The notes beneath the pieces are model-generated. The model had not been told where the DNA came from and made no database searches. It saw only the letters and a program-made list of their open reading frames with translations. Source: Lachnospiraceae bacterium (lineage in GTDB: Bacteria > Bacillota > Clostridia > Lachnospirales > Lachnospiraceae). From it: a DNA stretch of 64,000 bases. Positions 17,001-26,631 of this stretch are shown here, one piece after another. The position numbers and the translations under genes are program-made. The DNA lies in the NCBI GenBank assembly GCA_003979345.1, contig RYVZ01000017.1:7156-71155 (forward strand). Reading direction: 5' to 3'. Position 1 is the stretch's first letter, and each line of letters opens with the position of its first letter.

Positions 17001-18542
17001 ATGGAGGTCAGGACATTTTCTGCGATTGATGTCGGTTCTTATGAACTGGCAATGAAAATATTTGAGATTTCCAAAAAGAATAAGCTGCGGGAAATCGACC
17101 ATATCCGGCACCGGATCGATCTCGGCACGGACAGCTATGCATCGGGCAGGATCAGTTACGAGAATATGGACGAACTCTGCAGGGTGCTGCGGGAATTCAA
17201 GGATATCATGAAGACATACGGGGTAAGCGCGTACAAAGCGTACGGGACAAGCGCCGTGCGTGAGATGCGCAATGTACTCATTGTGCTGGATCAGATCAAG
17301 CAGCGGACGGGATTGGAGATCAGTGTGCTCAGTAATTCGGAGCAGCGTTTTCTGGATTATAAGGCAATTGCGTCAAAAGGTGAGGATTTCAACCGTATCA
17401 TTGAGGAAGGTGCGCTGATCGCCGATATCGGAGGCGGTTCGATCCAGCTTTCTCTTTTTGAAAAGGATACGCTTGTGACAACGCAGAATATGCGCCTCGG
17501 CGTGCTGCGCCTAAATGACAGCCTGCAGAGGCTCAATCCCAAGCGCACGCAGGTTCATGAGCTTTTGCGGGAGATGATCGACAATCAGCTTGCTGTTTTT
17601 AAGAAGCTGTATCTGAAGGATACGCTGATCCGGCATATTATCGTTGTGGATGATTATATTTCGATGATGCTGCAAAAAAGAGTGCTGGGCGGACCTGCAC
17701 CGGGATATGTGGACAGGGAGACCTACGGACAGTTCATGGACAGGGCGGATCACTATACTAAGGTACAAATCGCCGAATACCTTGGAATTTCCGAGGAAAA
17801 CAGCAATCTGCTCTATATTTCGGGCGTGATCACGGCGCAGGTCATGGAGATCTGCGGGGCAGATATGATCTGGGCGCCCGGCGTGACACTCTGCGACGGC
17901 ATTGCTTACGAATATGCGGAGCGCACAAAACTCATATCGTTTTCCCATGATTTTGAGCAGGATATCATCGCATGTGCAAAGAATATCAGCAAGCGGTACA
18001 TGGGGAGCAGGAAACGGAGCGATACACTGGAGTCCATTGCACTTACGATCTATGACAGCATGAAGAAGATTCACGGTCTCGGAAAAAGAGAACGGCTGTT
18101 ATTGCAGATTGCAGCGCGCCTGCACGACTGCGGAAAATATATCAGTCTGAACAACGTCAGCGAGTGCTCCTACCATATCATCATGTCCACGGAGATCATC
18201 GGGCTGTCCCATACGGAGCGCGTGATCGTTGCGAATGCCGTAAAATACAATCATTTGGAATTTTCAACTTATGGAGAGCTTTCGGAGAATGAGAACATTG
18301 ATCATGCTGTGTATCTGGTGATCGCGAAGCTGACGGCGATCCTGCGCGTTGCAAACGGGCTTGACCGCAGCCATAAGCAGAAATTTAAGAATATCCGGGC
18401 GCAGCTAAAAGATCAGGAATTGCTGCTGTCCGTGGATTCCCCGGCAGATATTACGCTGGAAAAGGGATTGTTCCGCAACCGCGCCGATTTCTTCGAGGAA
18501 GTATTCAGCGTCAGACCGGTCATTTCGAAAAAACGGGGATAG
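17001..18542 (+). CDS. ppx: Ppx/GppA exopolyphosphatase family protein with HD domain
   Basis: The actin-like fold of the Ppx/GppA phosphatases covers residues ~1-300: AIDVGSYELAMKIFEI (phosphate-1), AYGTSAVREMRN, and ADIGGGSIQLSLFEKD. A C-terminal HD-type domain follows (LLLQIAARLHDCGKYISL, VANAVKYNH). The enzyme releases phosphate from long polyphosphate or hydrolyses pppGpp. It is directly followed by polyphosphate kinase 18 bp downstream, so the pair probably balances polyphosphate levels, and the stringent-response enzyme RelA/SpoT is encoded elsewhere in the window. GGGG-T-AAAA precedes the ATG. Confidence 0.92.
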   Translation: MEVRTFSAIDVGSYELAMKIFEISKKNKLREIDHIRHRIDLGTDSYASGRISYENMDELCRVLREFKDIMKTYGVSAYKAYGTSAVREMRNVLIVLDQIKQRTGLEISVLSNSEQRFLDYKAIASKGEDFNRIIEEGALIADIGGGSIQLSLFEKDTLVTTQNMRLGVLRLNDSLQRLNPKRTQVHELLREMIDNQLAVFKKLYLKDTLIRHIIVVDDYISMMLQKRVLGGPAPGYVDRETYGQFMDRADHYTKVQIAEYLGISEENSNLLYISGVITAQVMEICGADMIWAPGVTLCDGIAYEYAERTKLISFSHDFEQDIIACAKNISKRYMGSRKRSDTLESIALTIYDSMKKIHGLGKRERLLLQIAARLHDCGKYISLNNVSECSYHIIMSTEIIGLSHTERVIVANAVKYNHLEFSTYGELSENENIDHAVYLVIAKLTAILRVANGLDRSHKQKFKNIRAQLKDQELLLSVDSPADITLEKGLFRNRADFFEEVFSVRPVISKKRG

Positions 18543-18560
18543 GAACAGGAGAACAGGAGT

Positions 18561-20717
18561 ATGGCAGAAAAAAAGGAAATCGTTGAAAAGGATGGTCTTA
18601 AAAATCCGGCTTATTATACAAACAGGGAGTTGAGCTGGCTGTTGTTTAACAGGCGCGTGCTTTCCGAGGCGAAAGATAAGCAGAACCCGCTGTTTGAACG
18701 GTTGAAGTTTTTGAGTATCACTGCGTCCAATCTGGATGAATTTTTTATGATCCGTGTCGCCTCCTTAAAGGATATGGTAAACGCGGGATATAAAAAGACC
18801 GATATTGCGGGATATACGCCGAAGCAGCAGCTTGCTCTTTTGGAAGAAGAGACGCATGAGTTGGTAAAAGAACAGTATTCCGTGTATAAGCGCGCGCTGG
18901 TGCCGCAGCTGAAAGCAAACGGACTGCGCATCATTGAACATCACGAGGAACTGACCAAAAAAGAGGGGGAATACATTGACCGCTATTTTGCGGATCATAT
19001 CTATCCCGTGCTCACGCCGATGGCGGTGGATTCGTCGCGGCCGTTCCCGCTGATCCGCAATAAGTCCTTAAATATTGGAGCGCTCCTGCAAAAAAAAGGA
19101 GAAAAAGAAGAACTGGAGTTTGCGACTGTCCAGGTACCGAGTGTGCTTTCACGGATTGTCCTGCTTCCGTCCGAGAATGAAAGTACAAGCGTTATCTTAT
19201 TGGAGGAGGTGATCGAGCGGAACATCCGGCAACTGTTTCTTAATTATGATATTGTCTGCGCACATCCGTTCCGGATCATGAGAAATGCAGATTTAACAAT
19301 TGAGGAGGATGAGGCGGAGGATCTGCTGAAAGAGATTGAAAAGCAGCTAAAGAAGCGCCAATGGGGGCAGGCGATCCGCTTAGAGGTCGAGGAGGACATG
19401 GATGAACGACTCCTTGCGATCATTGGGCGCGAGCTTGCGATCAGTACGGAGGAGATTTACAATATCAACGGACCGCTGGACTTAACGTTCCTGATGAAAA
19501 TGTATGGGATGGAGGGCTTTGACGGGCTGAAGCGGGAGGAATATACACCGCAGAACCACCCGCTGCTGCCGCCCGATGCGGATATCTTTGAGCAGATCAA
19601 GAAAGGGGATATTCTGCTGCATCATCCGTACCAGTCTTTTACACCGATCGTTAATTTTATCAAAACAGCGGCGAAGGATCCTGATGTGCTTGCGATCAAA
19701 CAGACGCTTTATCGTGTCAGCGGTAACTCTCCGATCATAGCGGCGTTGGCGCAGGCGGCGGACAACGGGAAACAGGTTTCGGTGCTTGTGGAGCTGAAAG
19801 CGCGTTTTGACGAGGAGCATAATATTGTCTGGGCAAAAAAGCTGGAAAAAGCGGGATGCCATGTCATTTACGGTCTTGTCGGCTTAAAGACGCACAGCAA
19901 GATCACGCTTGTGGTGCGGCGCGAGGAGGACGGCATTCGCCGTTATGTGCATTTGGGAACCGGTAATTACAATGACGCCACGGCAAAAATCTATACGGAT
20001 ACGGGACTGCTCACCTGCAACGAGGAGATCGGGGAAGATGCGACGGCAGTATTCAATATGCTTTCCGGTTACTCGGAGCCGCTCACATGGAATAAGCTCG
20101 CGCTTGCCCCGCTCTGGCTGAAGCAGCGTTTCCTTTATCTGATCCGCAGGGAGACGGAATTTGCGAGGAGCGGCAGCAAAGGGCATATCATCGCCAAGGT
20201 GAATTCACTTTGCGACCGTGATGTGATCGAGGCGCTGTATGAGGCGTCCTGCGCGGGGGTAAAGATCGAACTGATCGTGCGTGGCATCTGTTGTCTGAAA
20301 GTGGGGATCCCGGGCGTCAGCGAGAATATTCAGGTACGTTCCATCGTCGGCAATTTTCTGGAACATGCAAGAATCTTCTTTTTTGAAAATGGCGGAAGAA
20401 CGGAGATCTATATGGGCAGTGCCGACTGGATGCCGCGGAATTTAGAGCGGCGCGTGGAGATTCTGTTTCCAATAGAAGATGAGGAGCTAAAGGCGCAGGC
20501 ACTCCATATACTGGAGTCCCAGTTAAAAGACAATGTCAAGGCGCATATCTGCAAGAGTGACGGCAGTTATGTCAGGGCCGAACACCGCGGCAGGGAAGCA
20601 TACAGTTGTCAGGACGCATTCTGCAAGGAGGCGAAGGAGACCGCCAAAGCCGTGACTGCGGCGGAGGAGGGAAACGGGCGTGTGTTCATACCGGAGATGC
20701 ATGGCTCCGGGCTGTAG
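18561..20717 (+). CDS. ppk1: Polyphosphate kinase 1
   Basis: PPK1 reversibly polymerises the gamma phosphate of ATP into polyphosphate. The 718-residue protein shows the N domain (NRELSWLLFNRRVLSEA, SNLDEFFMIRVA), the phospholipase-D-like catalytic domains with LLHHPYQSF, IKQTLYRVS, the catalytic histidine in GLKTHSKITLVVRRE, HLGTGNYND and the second HKD-like site ARIFFFENG-GRTEIYMGSADWMPRNLERRVE. The C-terminal ~45 residues are poorly conserved and merge into the degenerate repeats at the gene end. It is co-oriented with ppx. Confidence 0.97.
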   Translation: MAEKKEIVEKDGLKNPAYYTNRELSWLLFNRRVLSEAKDKQNPLFERLKFLSITASNLDEFFMIRVASLKDMVNAGYKKTDIAGYTPKQQLALLEEETHELVKEQYSVYKRALVPQLKANGLRIIEHHEELTKKEGEYIDRYFADHIYPVLTPMAVDSSRPFPLIRNKSLNIGALLQKKGEKEELEFATVQVPSVLSRIVLLPSENESTSVILLEEVIERNIRQLFLNYDIVCAHPFRIMRNADLTIEEDEAEDLLKEIEKQLKKRQWGQAIRLEVEEDMDERLLAIIGRELAISTEEIYNINGPLDLTFLMKMYGMEGFDGLKREEYTPQNHPLLPPDADIFEQIKKGDILLHHPYQSFTPIVNFIKTAAKDPDVLAIKQTLYRVSGNSPIIAALAQAADNGKQVSVLVELKARFDEEHNIVWAKKLEKAGCHVIYGLVGLKTHSKITLVVRREEDGIRRYVHLGTGNYNDATAKIYTDTGLLTCNEEIGEDATAVFNMLSGYSEPLTWNKLALAPLWLKQRFLYLIRRETEFARSGSKGHIIAKVNSLCDRDVIEALYEASCAGVKIELIVRGICCLKVGIPGVSENIQVRSIVGNFLEHARIFFFENGGRTEIYMGSADWMPRNLERRVEILFPIEDEELKAQALHILESQLKDNVKAHICKSDGSYVRAEHRGREAYSCQDAFCKEAKETAKAVTAAEEGNGRVFIPEMHGSGL

Positions 20718-20806
20718 GAAGTGCCGGGGAGCGTTCCGGAGTGCCGGGGAGCTGTAGCAGGCAATAGTCCGGGAGTTGTATCAGGCAATTGTCCTGGAGT
20801 CGTAGA
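20698..20806 (+). repeat. Degenerate tandem repeats spanning the ppk1 stop codon
   Basis: Four to five diverged copies of a 20-26 bp unit with core TCCGGGAGCTGTA-(G/T)CAGGCAA follow one another. The first copy includes the last ppk1 codons and stop. The block fills the gap up to the ribosome-binding region of the Maf-Cof gene. Confidence 0.6.
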
Positions 20807-20857
20807 AAGAAAAGGAGAACCGGCCTGACTCAGGCGGGGAAAGAACAGGATAAAACA

Positions 20858-22393
20858 GTGGAAATACAAGAAATCAACAGACGATTCCATATCATTTTGG
20901 CCTCCGCATCGCCGAGGCGCAAAGAGCTTCTTACACAGATCGGGATGACCTTTGAAGTGATGAAGAGCTGCGGTGAGGAGATCATGACGAAAACCGAACC
21001 GAAAGATGCCGTCATGGAGCTTGCTGCGGCGAAGGCAGAGGAAGTATTCGCGCGCTGTGAGGCGGGAGAGACGGAGTATGGTGACGGTGAGCAGGAGAGG
21101 ATCATACAGGGGGATCACGGCAGCGGTTCTCCAAACGGTCAGCACCGGTATGGCAGGGAACGACTCATTATCGCTGCGGATACGGTAGTTGCGGCGGACG
21201 GCATGATTCTTGGAAAGCCGAAAGATGAGGCGGATGCGGTGCGCATGCTGACGATGCTGCAGGGGCGGACACATCAGGTCTATACCGGAGTCACGCTTTT
21301 ATCTGCCAAGGGACAGCGCACTTTTTATGAGTGTACGGAAGTGACGTTCGTGCCGATGACGAGGGAGCAGATCGAAGAATATGTGCGCACGGGTGATCCG
21401 CTTGATAAGGCGGGGGCCTATGGCATACAGGGATGCTTTGCGGCATATGTGAGCCGTATTGAAGGGGATTATTACAATGTGGTCGGACTGCCGCTCGCGC
21501 GGCTGGTACAGGAGATTGGGAATCTGGGTCATGCGGCGCAGGATGAAGAGATCGGGAAAAAGGCGCCGCAGTCCGTTCAAAGAGGCAGTGCGGACTGTAT
21601 TCGCCTTGTGGCAACAGATATTGACGGTACACTGGTCAAAGATTCCTCACCCGAAGTATATCCGGAGATCATTCAGATGTTCCGGGATTTGAATGCGCGG
21701 GGAATTGTCTGCTGTGTGGCGAGCGGAAGGCAGTATCACAGCATTCGCAGGATGTTTGAGGGGGCGGGGGAGAATATTGTCTATATCGCCGAGAATGGAG
21801 CGCATATCGTGTATCGCGGCAGGACGCTTTCGGTGACGGATATGAAAAAAGAACAGGCGCATGAGATCATCCGCGAGATGCGCGCGTGCGGGGAAGGCTA
21901 TGAGTTTGTGGTGTCAACGCCGGAGGGAAGTCTCTTAGAGAGTCGGGATGATTCGTTTATCCGCCTGATCAGGGACAGCTATCACAATCAAATGGAAGTT
22001 GTACCTGATGTATTGGAAAATGATCCCCAGATCATCAAATGTGCCATGCATCATAACGGCAGCGTCCGTCAGGTGGCGGAGAAAGAGCTCATTCCGCGCT
22101 GGCATGGGCGCGTCAAGGTATGTATGGCGGGCGAAGAGTGGATCGACTTTATGGATGCGGCGGTTGATAAGGGAAATGCGATCCGCTTTGTTCAGGATTA
22201 CTTTGACATTGGCTGTGAAGAGACGATGGCATTTGGAGATAATGAGAACGACATCGGCATGATGAAAGCGGCGGGAGAGAGCTATGCAGTGGAGAATGCG
22301 TGTAGTGCCGTGAAGGAAGCTGCGAAATATATCTGCCCCGGTTATACAGAAAAGGGCGTGTATCAGGTATTGCGAAGGATGTTACAGGAATAG
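20858..22393 (+). CDS. Maf nucleotide pyrophosphatase fused to a Cof-type HAD phosphatase
   Basis: Residues ~1-215 are a Maf/YhdE house-cleaning nucleoside triphosphate pyrophosphatase (IILASASPRRKELL, IIAADTVVAADGMILGKPKD, GDPLDKAGAYGIQG, YYNVVGLPL). Residues ~245-511 are a complete Cof-type HAD-IIB phosphatase (VATDIDGTL, VCCVASGRQ, AMAFGDNENDIGMMKAAG region). Maf normally has about 190 residues; here a hydrophilic insertion (GETEYGDGEQER ... GSPNGQHRYGRER) separates the first two Maf motifs. The start is uncertain: GTG 20858 is used, a CTG at 20825 has the best-spaced AAGGAG, and an upstream TTG (20789) is possible. The fusion may couple removal of odd nucleotides to dephosphorylation of the product. 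Confidence 0.9.
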   Translation: MEIQEINRRFHIILASASPRRKELLTQIGMTFEVMKSCGEEIMTKTEPKDAVMELAAAKAEEVFARCEAGETEYGDGEQERIIQGDHGSGSPNGQHRYGRERLIIAADTVVAADGMILGKPKDEADAVRMLTMLQGRTHQVYTGVTLLSAKGQRTFYECTEVTFVPMTREQIEEYVRTGDPLDKAGAYGIQGCFAAYVSRIEGDYYNVVGLPLARLVQEIGNLGHAAQDEEIGKKAPQSVQRGSADCIRLVATDIDGTLVKDSSPEVYPEIIQMFRDLNARGIVCCVASGRQYHSIRRMFEGAGENIVYIAENGAHIVYRGRTLSVTDMKKEQAHEIIREMRACGEGYEFVVSTPEGSLLESRDDSFIRLIRDSYHNQMEVVPDVLENDPQIIKCAMHHNGSVRQVAEKELIPRWHGRVKVCMAGEEWIDFMDAAVDKGNAIRFVQDYFDIGCEETMAFGDNENDIGMMKAAGESYAVENACSAVKEAAKYICPGYTEKGVYQVLRRMLQE

Positions 22394-22441
22394 GCGCTTT
22401 GCGATGATCCTGAAATGATAAAAACAGAGGAGGAAACTGTT

Positions 22442-22705
22442 ATGAGGATTTATGATGATCAGGTACTGGATGTTTTTTTGGAAAAACAGGGTCAGCTCTT
22501 TGACGAGCGGGTTGCCGCGACGAGGGAAGAGGCAGAGGAATTTTTGGAGGACTGCATGGCGGTCGTTGTTGATTCCATGAAAGAGGTGCTGGAATATTTC
22601 GATGAGGAGGGCATGGATATGGAAGGTGCCGGAGAAGAAGAAATGCGAAATGCCTCCGAAGTGTTCGAAATCGGTGACGGGCGATATTTAATTGTAGAGG
22701 GCTGA
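22442..22705 (+). CDS. Small acidic protein of unknown function
   Basis: An 87-residue, strongly acidic protein (MRIYDDQVLDVFLEKQGQLF ... EGDGRYLIVEG-like end). GAGGAGG lies 8 nt upstream, an excellent ribosome binding site. Conserved homologues seem to exist in related Clostridia, judged by the well-formed ending, but no function is known to me. It follows the Maf-Cof gene by 48 bp in the same direction and may be co-transcribed. Confidence 0.75.
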   Translation: MRIYDDQVLDVFLEKQGQLFDERVAATREEAEEFLEDCMAVVVDSMKEVLEYFDEEGMDMEGAGEEEMRNASEVFEIGDGRYLIVEG

Positions 22706-22854
22706 GCAGGATCTGCGCATGAGGCTGGGACACCGTGATTCATGGATATGTGCATCATACAACAATACAAAATGGTGTATCATATGGAATAAATATAAAA
22801 TGAAGACTTAACAAATGGGAAAACCGAGGGAACGGTGAAACGATCATAAAATAA

Positions 22855-23667
22855 TCATGAAAAGAAGTGTCCGATCAGGTCACAGATGCCGTCATGATTA
22901 TTGTCGTGTGTGGTCACAAAGTCCGCGTGTTCTTTGACGAGCGGATTTGCGTTCGCGACCGCGCAGCCTAAGCCTGCCGCATCAAGCATGGAAATATCGT
23001 TGGATTCGTCGCCGATCGCAGCGGCATTGGAAAGCGGTATATGAAGCATGTGGCAGAGACTTTTTACGGCGTTGCCCTTGCCGGAAGCGATTGGATAAAA
23101 CTCCAGATAGTATTCATTGGAAAATACGGCAGTCACGCGTTCGGACAGCTTTGCAAGCACCCTGTGCTGAAGCTCTTTAAGAAGCGCATGATCGGTAAGA
23201 TGAATGGAGATCAGTTTATAGGGTTCCTTTGTCAGCGCAGACGGAATGTCAGTTACGATGCGCGCTGGAAGGTGAATATGCGTGCGGTAATAAGTAAGTT
23301 CCGTGCGGTCGCGCTCAAAGAGGATCGTGTCGTTCTCATACGTATGGCAATGGATGTTAAGTGCATGGGTTTCTGCCAAGATGCTGCGTACATCATCCAT
23401 ACAGATCGTATGTTCAATAACGGGTGTGTTTGAGTCACAGTGCCAGATTAGGCTGCCGTTGTAGGCTATGATATAAGAATCGGGGAAACACAGATCAAGC
23501 GCCGTGCGTACTTCAAGAACGCTGCTTAGCGGGCGCCCGGTCGTAAAGACCAGCGTATGTCCCTGCTCATTCAGCGCGTAAAGCGCTTTTTTTGTGCGTT
23601 CAGAAATTTGTTTCCGGTCATTTAACAGGGTTCCGTCCAGATCGGTAAACAGGATCTTTTTTGGCAT
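22855..23667 (-). CDS. Cof-type HAD-IIB family phosphatase
   Basis: The protein begins MPKKILFTDLDGTLLNDRKQ (HAD motif I with the nucleophile Asp), has motif II FTTGRP, the Lys of motif III near VKSLC upstream of NAAAIGDESNDISMLDAAG (motif IV), and the alpha/beta cap of type IIB between. Members dephosphorylate sugar phosphates, FMN or pyridoxal phosphate; the substrate is unknown. AAAGGAG lies 9 nt before the chosen ATG at 23667; the frame extends 13 codons further upstream without a better start. It lies 31 bp downstream of the PHP gene and probably forms an operon with it. Confidence 0.92.
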   Translation of the reverse strand: MPKKILFTDLDGTLLNDRKQISERTKKALYALNEQGHTLVFTTGRPLSSVLEVRTALDLCFPDSYIIAYNGSLIWHCDSNTPVIEHTICMDDVRSILAETHALNIHCHTYENDTILFERDRTELTYYRTHIHLPARIVTDIPSALTKEPYKLISIHLTDHALLKELQHRVLAKLSERVTAVFSNEYYLEFYPIASGKGNAVKSLCHMLHIPLSNAAAIGDESNDISMLDAAGLGCAVANANPLVKEHADFVTTHDNNHDGICDLIGHFFS

Positions 23668-23698
23668 GACAATCTGCTCCTTTGTAAAAAGATGTGGC

Positions 23699-24550
23699 TT
23701 ATGCACGAGTCAAGGCTGCCTTCAGATCATTCAGAATCGTTTCCGGTATGAAAAGATGTCCGTAGCCTGTACCAAGCTCCAGATTCGGCTTGGCTTTGCC
23801 GTGGAAATCGGAACCGCCGCTGTATAAAAGTCCGTGGCGGGCGGCGAGCCGTTTCATTTCACGTTCTTCGGAGGGCGTGTACGTGCTGTAGATGCATTCC
23901 ATGCCGACGAGCCCGGCTTTTTTTAGTTCCACGACCAGCTCATCCAAATGTGCGTCGCTCATGTGATACAGTATCGGATGTGCAAGAACCGGAATTCCGT
24001 GCGCTTTTTTGATCAGTTCGACTGCCTGGACGGGCGTGATTTTTTCACGGGGTACAAAATAACGGGTGTGATCGCCGACATAGCGATCAAATGCTTCGGA
24101 AAGGGACTGCACATAACCGTGGGAGAGCAGATAGCGTGCATAATGAGCCCGCGTGATCACACTTTCAGGAAATTCCGCCTGCAGCTTTTCAAATGAGATA
24201 TCAATGCCTGCTTCACGCAGATTGCTGCACATTTTTTCATTGCGTACGATGCGCGAATGCTGGAAAACATGCAGCTGTGCAAGGAAATCCCTATTTTGGT
24301 GGTCGATGTAAAGCCCGACAATGTGAATATCCTTTCCGTGATATTCTGAGGAAAGCTCTATGCCGGGAATGACTTCCAGTCCGGGATGGGCGCCGGCCGC
24401 ATCAATTGCCTCTGTAAGGCCGTCAACGGTATCATGGTCGGTCAGGGCAAATGCGCAGAGCCCTTTCTGCACAGCGAGTTCTACAAGTTCGGACGGCGTC
24501 ATGGAGCCGTCCGATTTATTGGAATGAACATGCAAATCCACAGGTTTCAC
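23699..24550 (-). CDS. PHP-domain metal-dependent phosphoesterase
   Basis: The PHP motifs are visible in order: DLHVHSNKSDGSMTP near the N-terminus, FALTDHDTVDGL, VIPGIELSSEYHGKDIHIVGLYID, a central helical insertion, PVLAHPILY, and GGSDFHG near the C-terminus. This arrangement fits the TrpH/YciV group, which acts as 5'-3' exoribonuclease or 3',5'-nucleoside bisphosphate phosphatase. The likely start is GTG at 24550 (VKPVDLHVHS), with AAAGGAG 10 nt upstream. The gene precedes the HAD phosphatase on the same strand. Confidence 0.92.
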   Translation of the reverse strand: MKPVDLHVHSNKSDGSMTPSELVELAVQKGLCAFALTDHDTVDGLTEAIDAAGAHPGLEVIPGIELSSEYHGKDIHIVGLYIDHQNRDFLAQLHVFQHSRIVRNEKMCSNLREAGIDISFEKLQAEFPESVITRAHYARYLLSHGYVQSLSEAFDRYVGDHTRYFVPREKITPVQAVELIKKAHGIPVLAHPILYHMSDAHLDELVVELKKAGLVGMECIYSTYTPSEEREMKRLAARHGLLYSGGSDFHGKAKPNLELGTGYGHLFIPETILNDLKAALTRA

Positions 24551-24591
24551 GAAAGCAGCGCTCCTTTCCACTGGAAATTGATCTTAACCGA

Positions 24592-24667
24592 TTGCGAAAC
24601 ACCATATAACAACGTAAATCATTGTGCAAAATATACAATCCAAACACTTTATTTGGGTGTTTCGCAA
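24592..24667. repeat. 12-bp inverted repeat flanking an AT-rich spacer
   Basis: TTGCGAAACACC (24592-24603) and GGTGTTTCGCAA (24656-24667) are perfect inverted copies separated by 52 bp of AT-rich DNA. They lie between the ABC-F and PHP genes, upstream of the PHP gene. They may be operator half-sites or the ends of a tiny relic element; no short target duplication was recognised. Confidence 0.6.
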
Positions 24668-24772
24668 TTGCATGGAAATTCATCAAGTGTTTCCGGGTTG
24701 CTCCCGGTCGTTCTTTTTTTACGAATGATCATGGCACGATGATTAGCGATTTACTTCACAGATCCTGCCGGA

Positions 24773-26416
24773 TCAGTTCTCGTCCTCCTCTTTGGAGGAA
24801 TCTGCGTTGTATACCGTACGTTTTCTCGCCATCTCATCACTTGCCAGATATTCGTCATAAGTCGTGATCTTATCGACAAGTGTTCCTTCCGGTAACAATT
24901 CCATGATCCGGTTTGCGGTCGTCTGTACGAACTGGTGGTCATGGCAGGAGAACAGGACGACGCCCTTAAACTTGATCAGACCGTTATTGAGTGCTGTGAT
25001 CGATTCCATGTCAAGGTGGTTCGTCGGTTCATCGAGCAGAAGACAGTTTGCGCCGGAGATCATCATCTTACTTAAAAGGCAGCGTACCTTTTCCCCTCCT
25101 GAGAGGACACGGACGCGTTTCACGCCATCGTCCCCTGCAAATAACATCCTGCCAAGAAAACCGCGCACATAAGTGACGTCCTTCACAGGGGAATAACCGG
25201 TCAGCCAGTCTGTAATTGTTAAATCGTTATTAAACTCCTGTGTGTTATCTTTCGGGAAATATGCCTGCGACGTCGTGACGCCCCATTTGTAGCTGCCCTC
25301 GTCCGGTTCCATTTCTCCGGAAAGGATCTTGAACAGCGTCGTGATCGCAAGTTCGTTGCTGCCGACAAAGGCAACCTTGTCTTCATGATTTAAGATAAAG
25401 GAAACATGGTCGAGCACCTTTTCCCCGTCAATCGTCTTTGTGAGGTTCTCAACCGTGAGTACTTCATTGCCAATCTCGCGCTCGGGTCTGAAATCAATAT
25501 ACGGATATTTGCGGCTGGAGGGACGGATCGTATCGAGCTCGATCTTTTCAAGGGCGCGCTTTCTGGAAGTCGCCTGCTTGGACTTGCTCGCATTTGCGGA
25601 AAAGCGGGAGATGAACTCCTGCAATTCTTTGATCTTTTCTTCCTTTTTCTTATTAGCCTCCTTCATCTGGCGAATGAGGAGCTGGCTCGATTCATACCAG
25701 AAATCATAGTTGCCCGAATAAAGCTGGATCTTGCCATAGTCGATATCAGCGATATGGGTACACACTTTATTAAGGAAATAGCGGTCGTGCGATACGACGA
25801 TGACTGTATTCTCGAAATTGATTAAGAACTCTTCCAGCCATGCGATCGCGTCGAGATCAAGGTGGTTCGTCGGCTCGTCGAGCAGCAGTACGTCCGGATT
25901 ACCGAACAGTGCCTTTGCGAGCAGGATCTTTACTTTTTCGCTGCCGTTTAAGTCACTCATCTGAGTGTTGTGAAGCTCCGTGTCGATTCCAAGACCGTTT
26001 AGCAGCATGGCGGCGTTGGACTCTGCCTCCCAGCCGTCCATTTCGGCGAACTCCGCTTCAAGCTCGCTTGCACGGATGCCGTCTTCATCGGAAAAATCTT
26101 CTTTTGCATAGATCGAGTCCTTTTCCTTCATGACCTCATACAGGCGTGCGTTGCCCATAATAACGGTATCCATGACAGAATACGAATCATATTTGAAGTG
26201 ATCCTGTTCCAAAAAAGAAAGTCGCTGCCCCGGAGTAACGGAAATATCTCCGTTCGTTGTCTCCAGCTGTCCGGAAAGTATCTTAAGGAACGTAGACTTA
26301 CCCGCGCCGTTTGCCCCGATCAGACCGTAGCAGTTACCTTCGGTGAATTTGATGTTAACATCTTCGAAAAGCGCTTTCTTACCTACACGGTACGTTACAT
26401 TGTTTGCACTGATCAT
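24773..26416 (-). CDS. ABC-F family ribosome-associated ATPase
   Basis: Two ABC cassettes are fused without membrane segments, as in ABC-F translation factors. Cassette 1 has Walker A GANGAGKST (about residues 34-42), a divergent signature LNGSEK and Walker B LLLDEPTNHLD. The linker (~residues 240-310) is Lys/Arg-rich, and cassette 2 has the signature LSGGEKVR and a second LLLDEPTNHLD. The second Walker A reads GSNELAITT and lacks the usual Lys, a feature to note. The YkpA/YbiT group is the best guess. ATG 26416 is preferred because GAGGA precedes it and the family starts MISANNVTY. It is preceded by a clear promoter. Confidence 0.93.
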   Translation of the reverse strand: MISANNVTYRVGKKALFEDVNIKFTEGNCYGLIGANGAGKSTFLKILSGQLETTNGDISVTPGQRLSFLEQDHFKYDSYSVMDTVIMGNARLYEVMKEKDSIYAKEDFSDEDGIRASELEAEFAEMDGWEAESNAAMLLNGLGIDTELHNTQMSDLNGSEKVKILLAKALFGNPDVLLLDEPTNHLDLDAIAWLEEFLINFENTVIVVSHDRYFLNKVCTHIADIDYGKIQLYSGNYDFWYESSQLLIRQMKEANKKKEEKIKELQEFISRFSANASKSKQATSRKRALEKIELDTIRPSSRKYPYIDFRPEREIGNEVLTVENLTKTIDGEKVLDHVSFILNHEDKVAFVGSNELAITTLFKILSGEMEPDEGSYKWGVTTSQAYFPKDNTQEFNNDLTITDWLTGYSPVKDVTYVRGFLGRMLFAGDDGVKRVRVLSGGEKVRCLLSKMMISGANCLLLDEPTNHLDMESITALNNGLIKFKGVVLFSCHDHQFVQTTANRIMELLPEGTLVDKITTYDEYLASDEMARKRTVYNADSSKEEDEN

Positions 26417-26467
26417 TTTGAATTCCTCTGTTTTCTTTCTTGCTTGATTTTTAACATTGACGTTTCC

Positions 26468-26495
26468 ATTATACATAAAAGAAGAAAAATTTCAA
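26468..26495 (-). promoter_or_regulatory. Promoter of the ABC-F gene
   Basis: On the minus strand TTGAAA (26495-26490) and TATAAT (26473-26468) are spaced by 16 bp, about 50 bp before the start codon. Confidence 0.7.
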
Positions 26496-26631
26496 CAGCA
26501 AAGGGCGCTGCGTGAAAAGATGTTGAAAAAATACACAAAAAAGCTTCTGTATGATAAAGAAATGTGTTATAATTAACAAAATATTTATTTTTTATGTCTA
26601 TAATCAAGAATACGGTGGAGGAACATTGCAG

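Noticed and set aside
24697..24727. Hairpin CCGGG/CCCGG followed by T7 between ABC-F and PHP genes
   Set aside because: The T-run is on the wrong strand for both flanking leftward genes and is 6 nt away from the stem.
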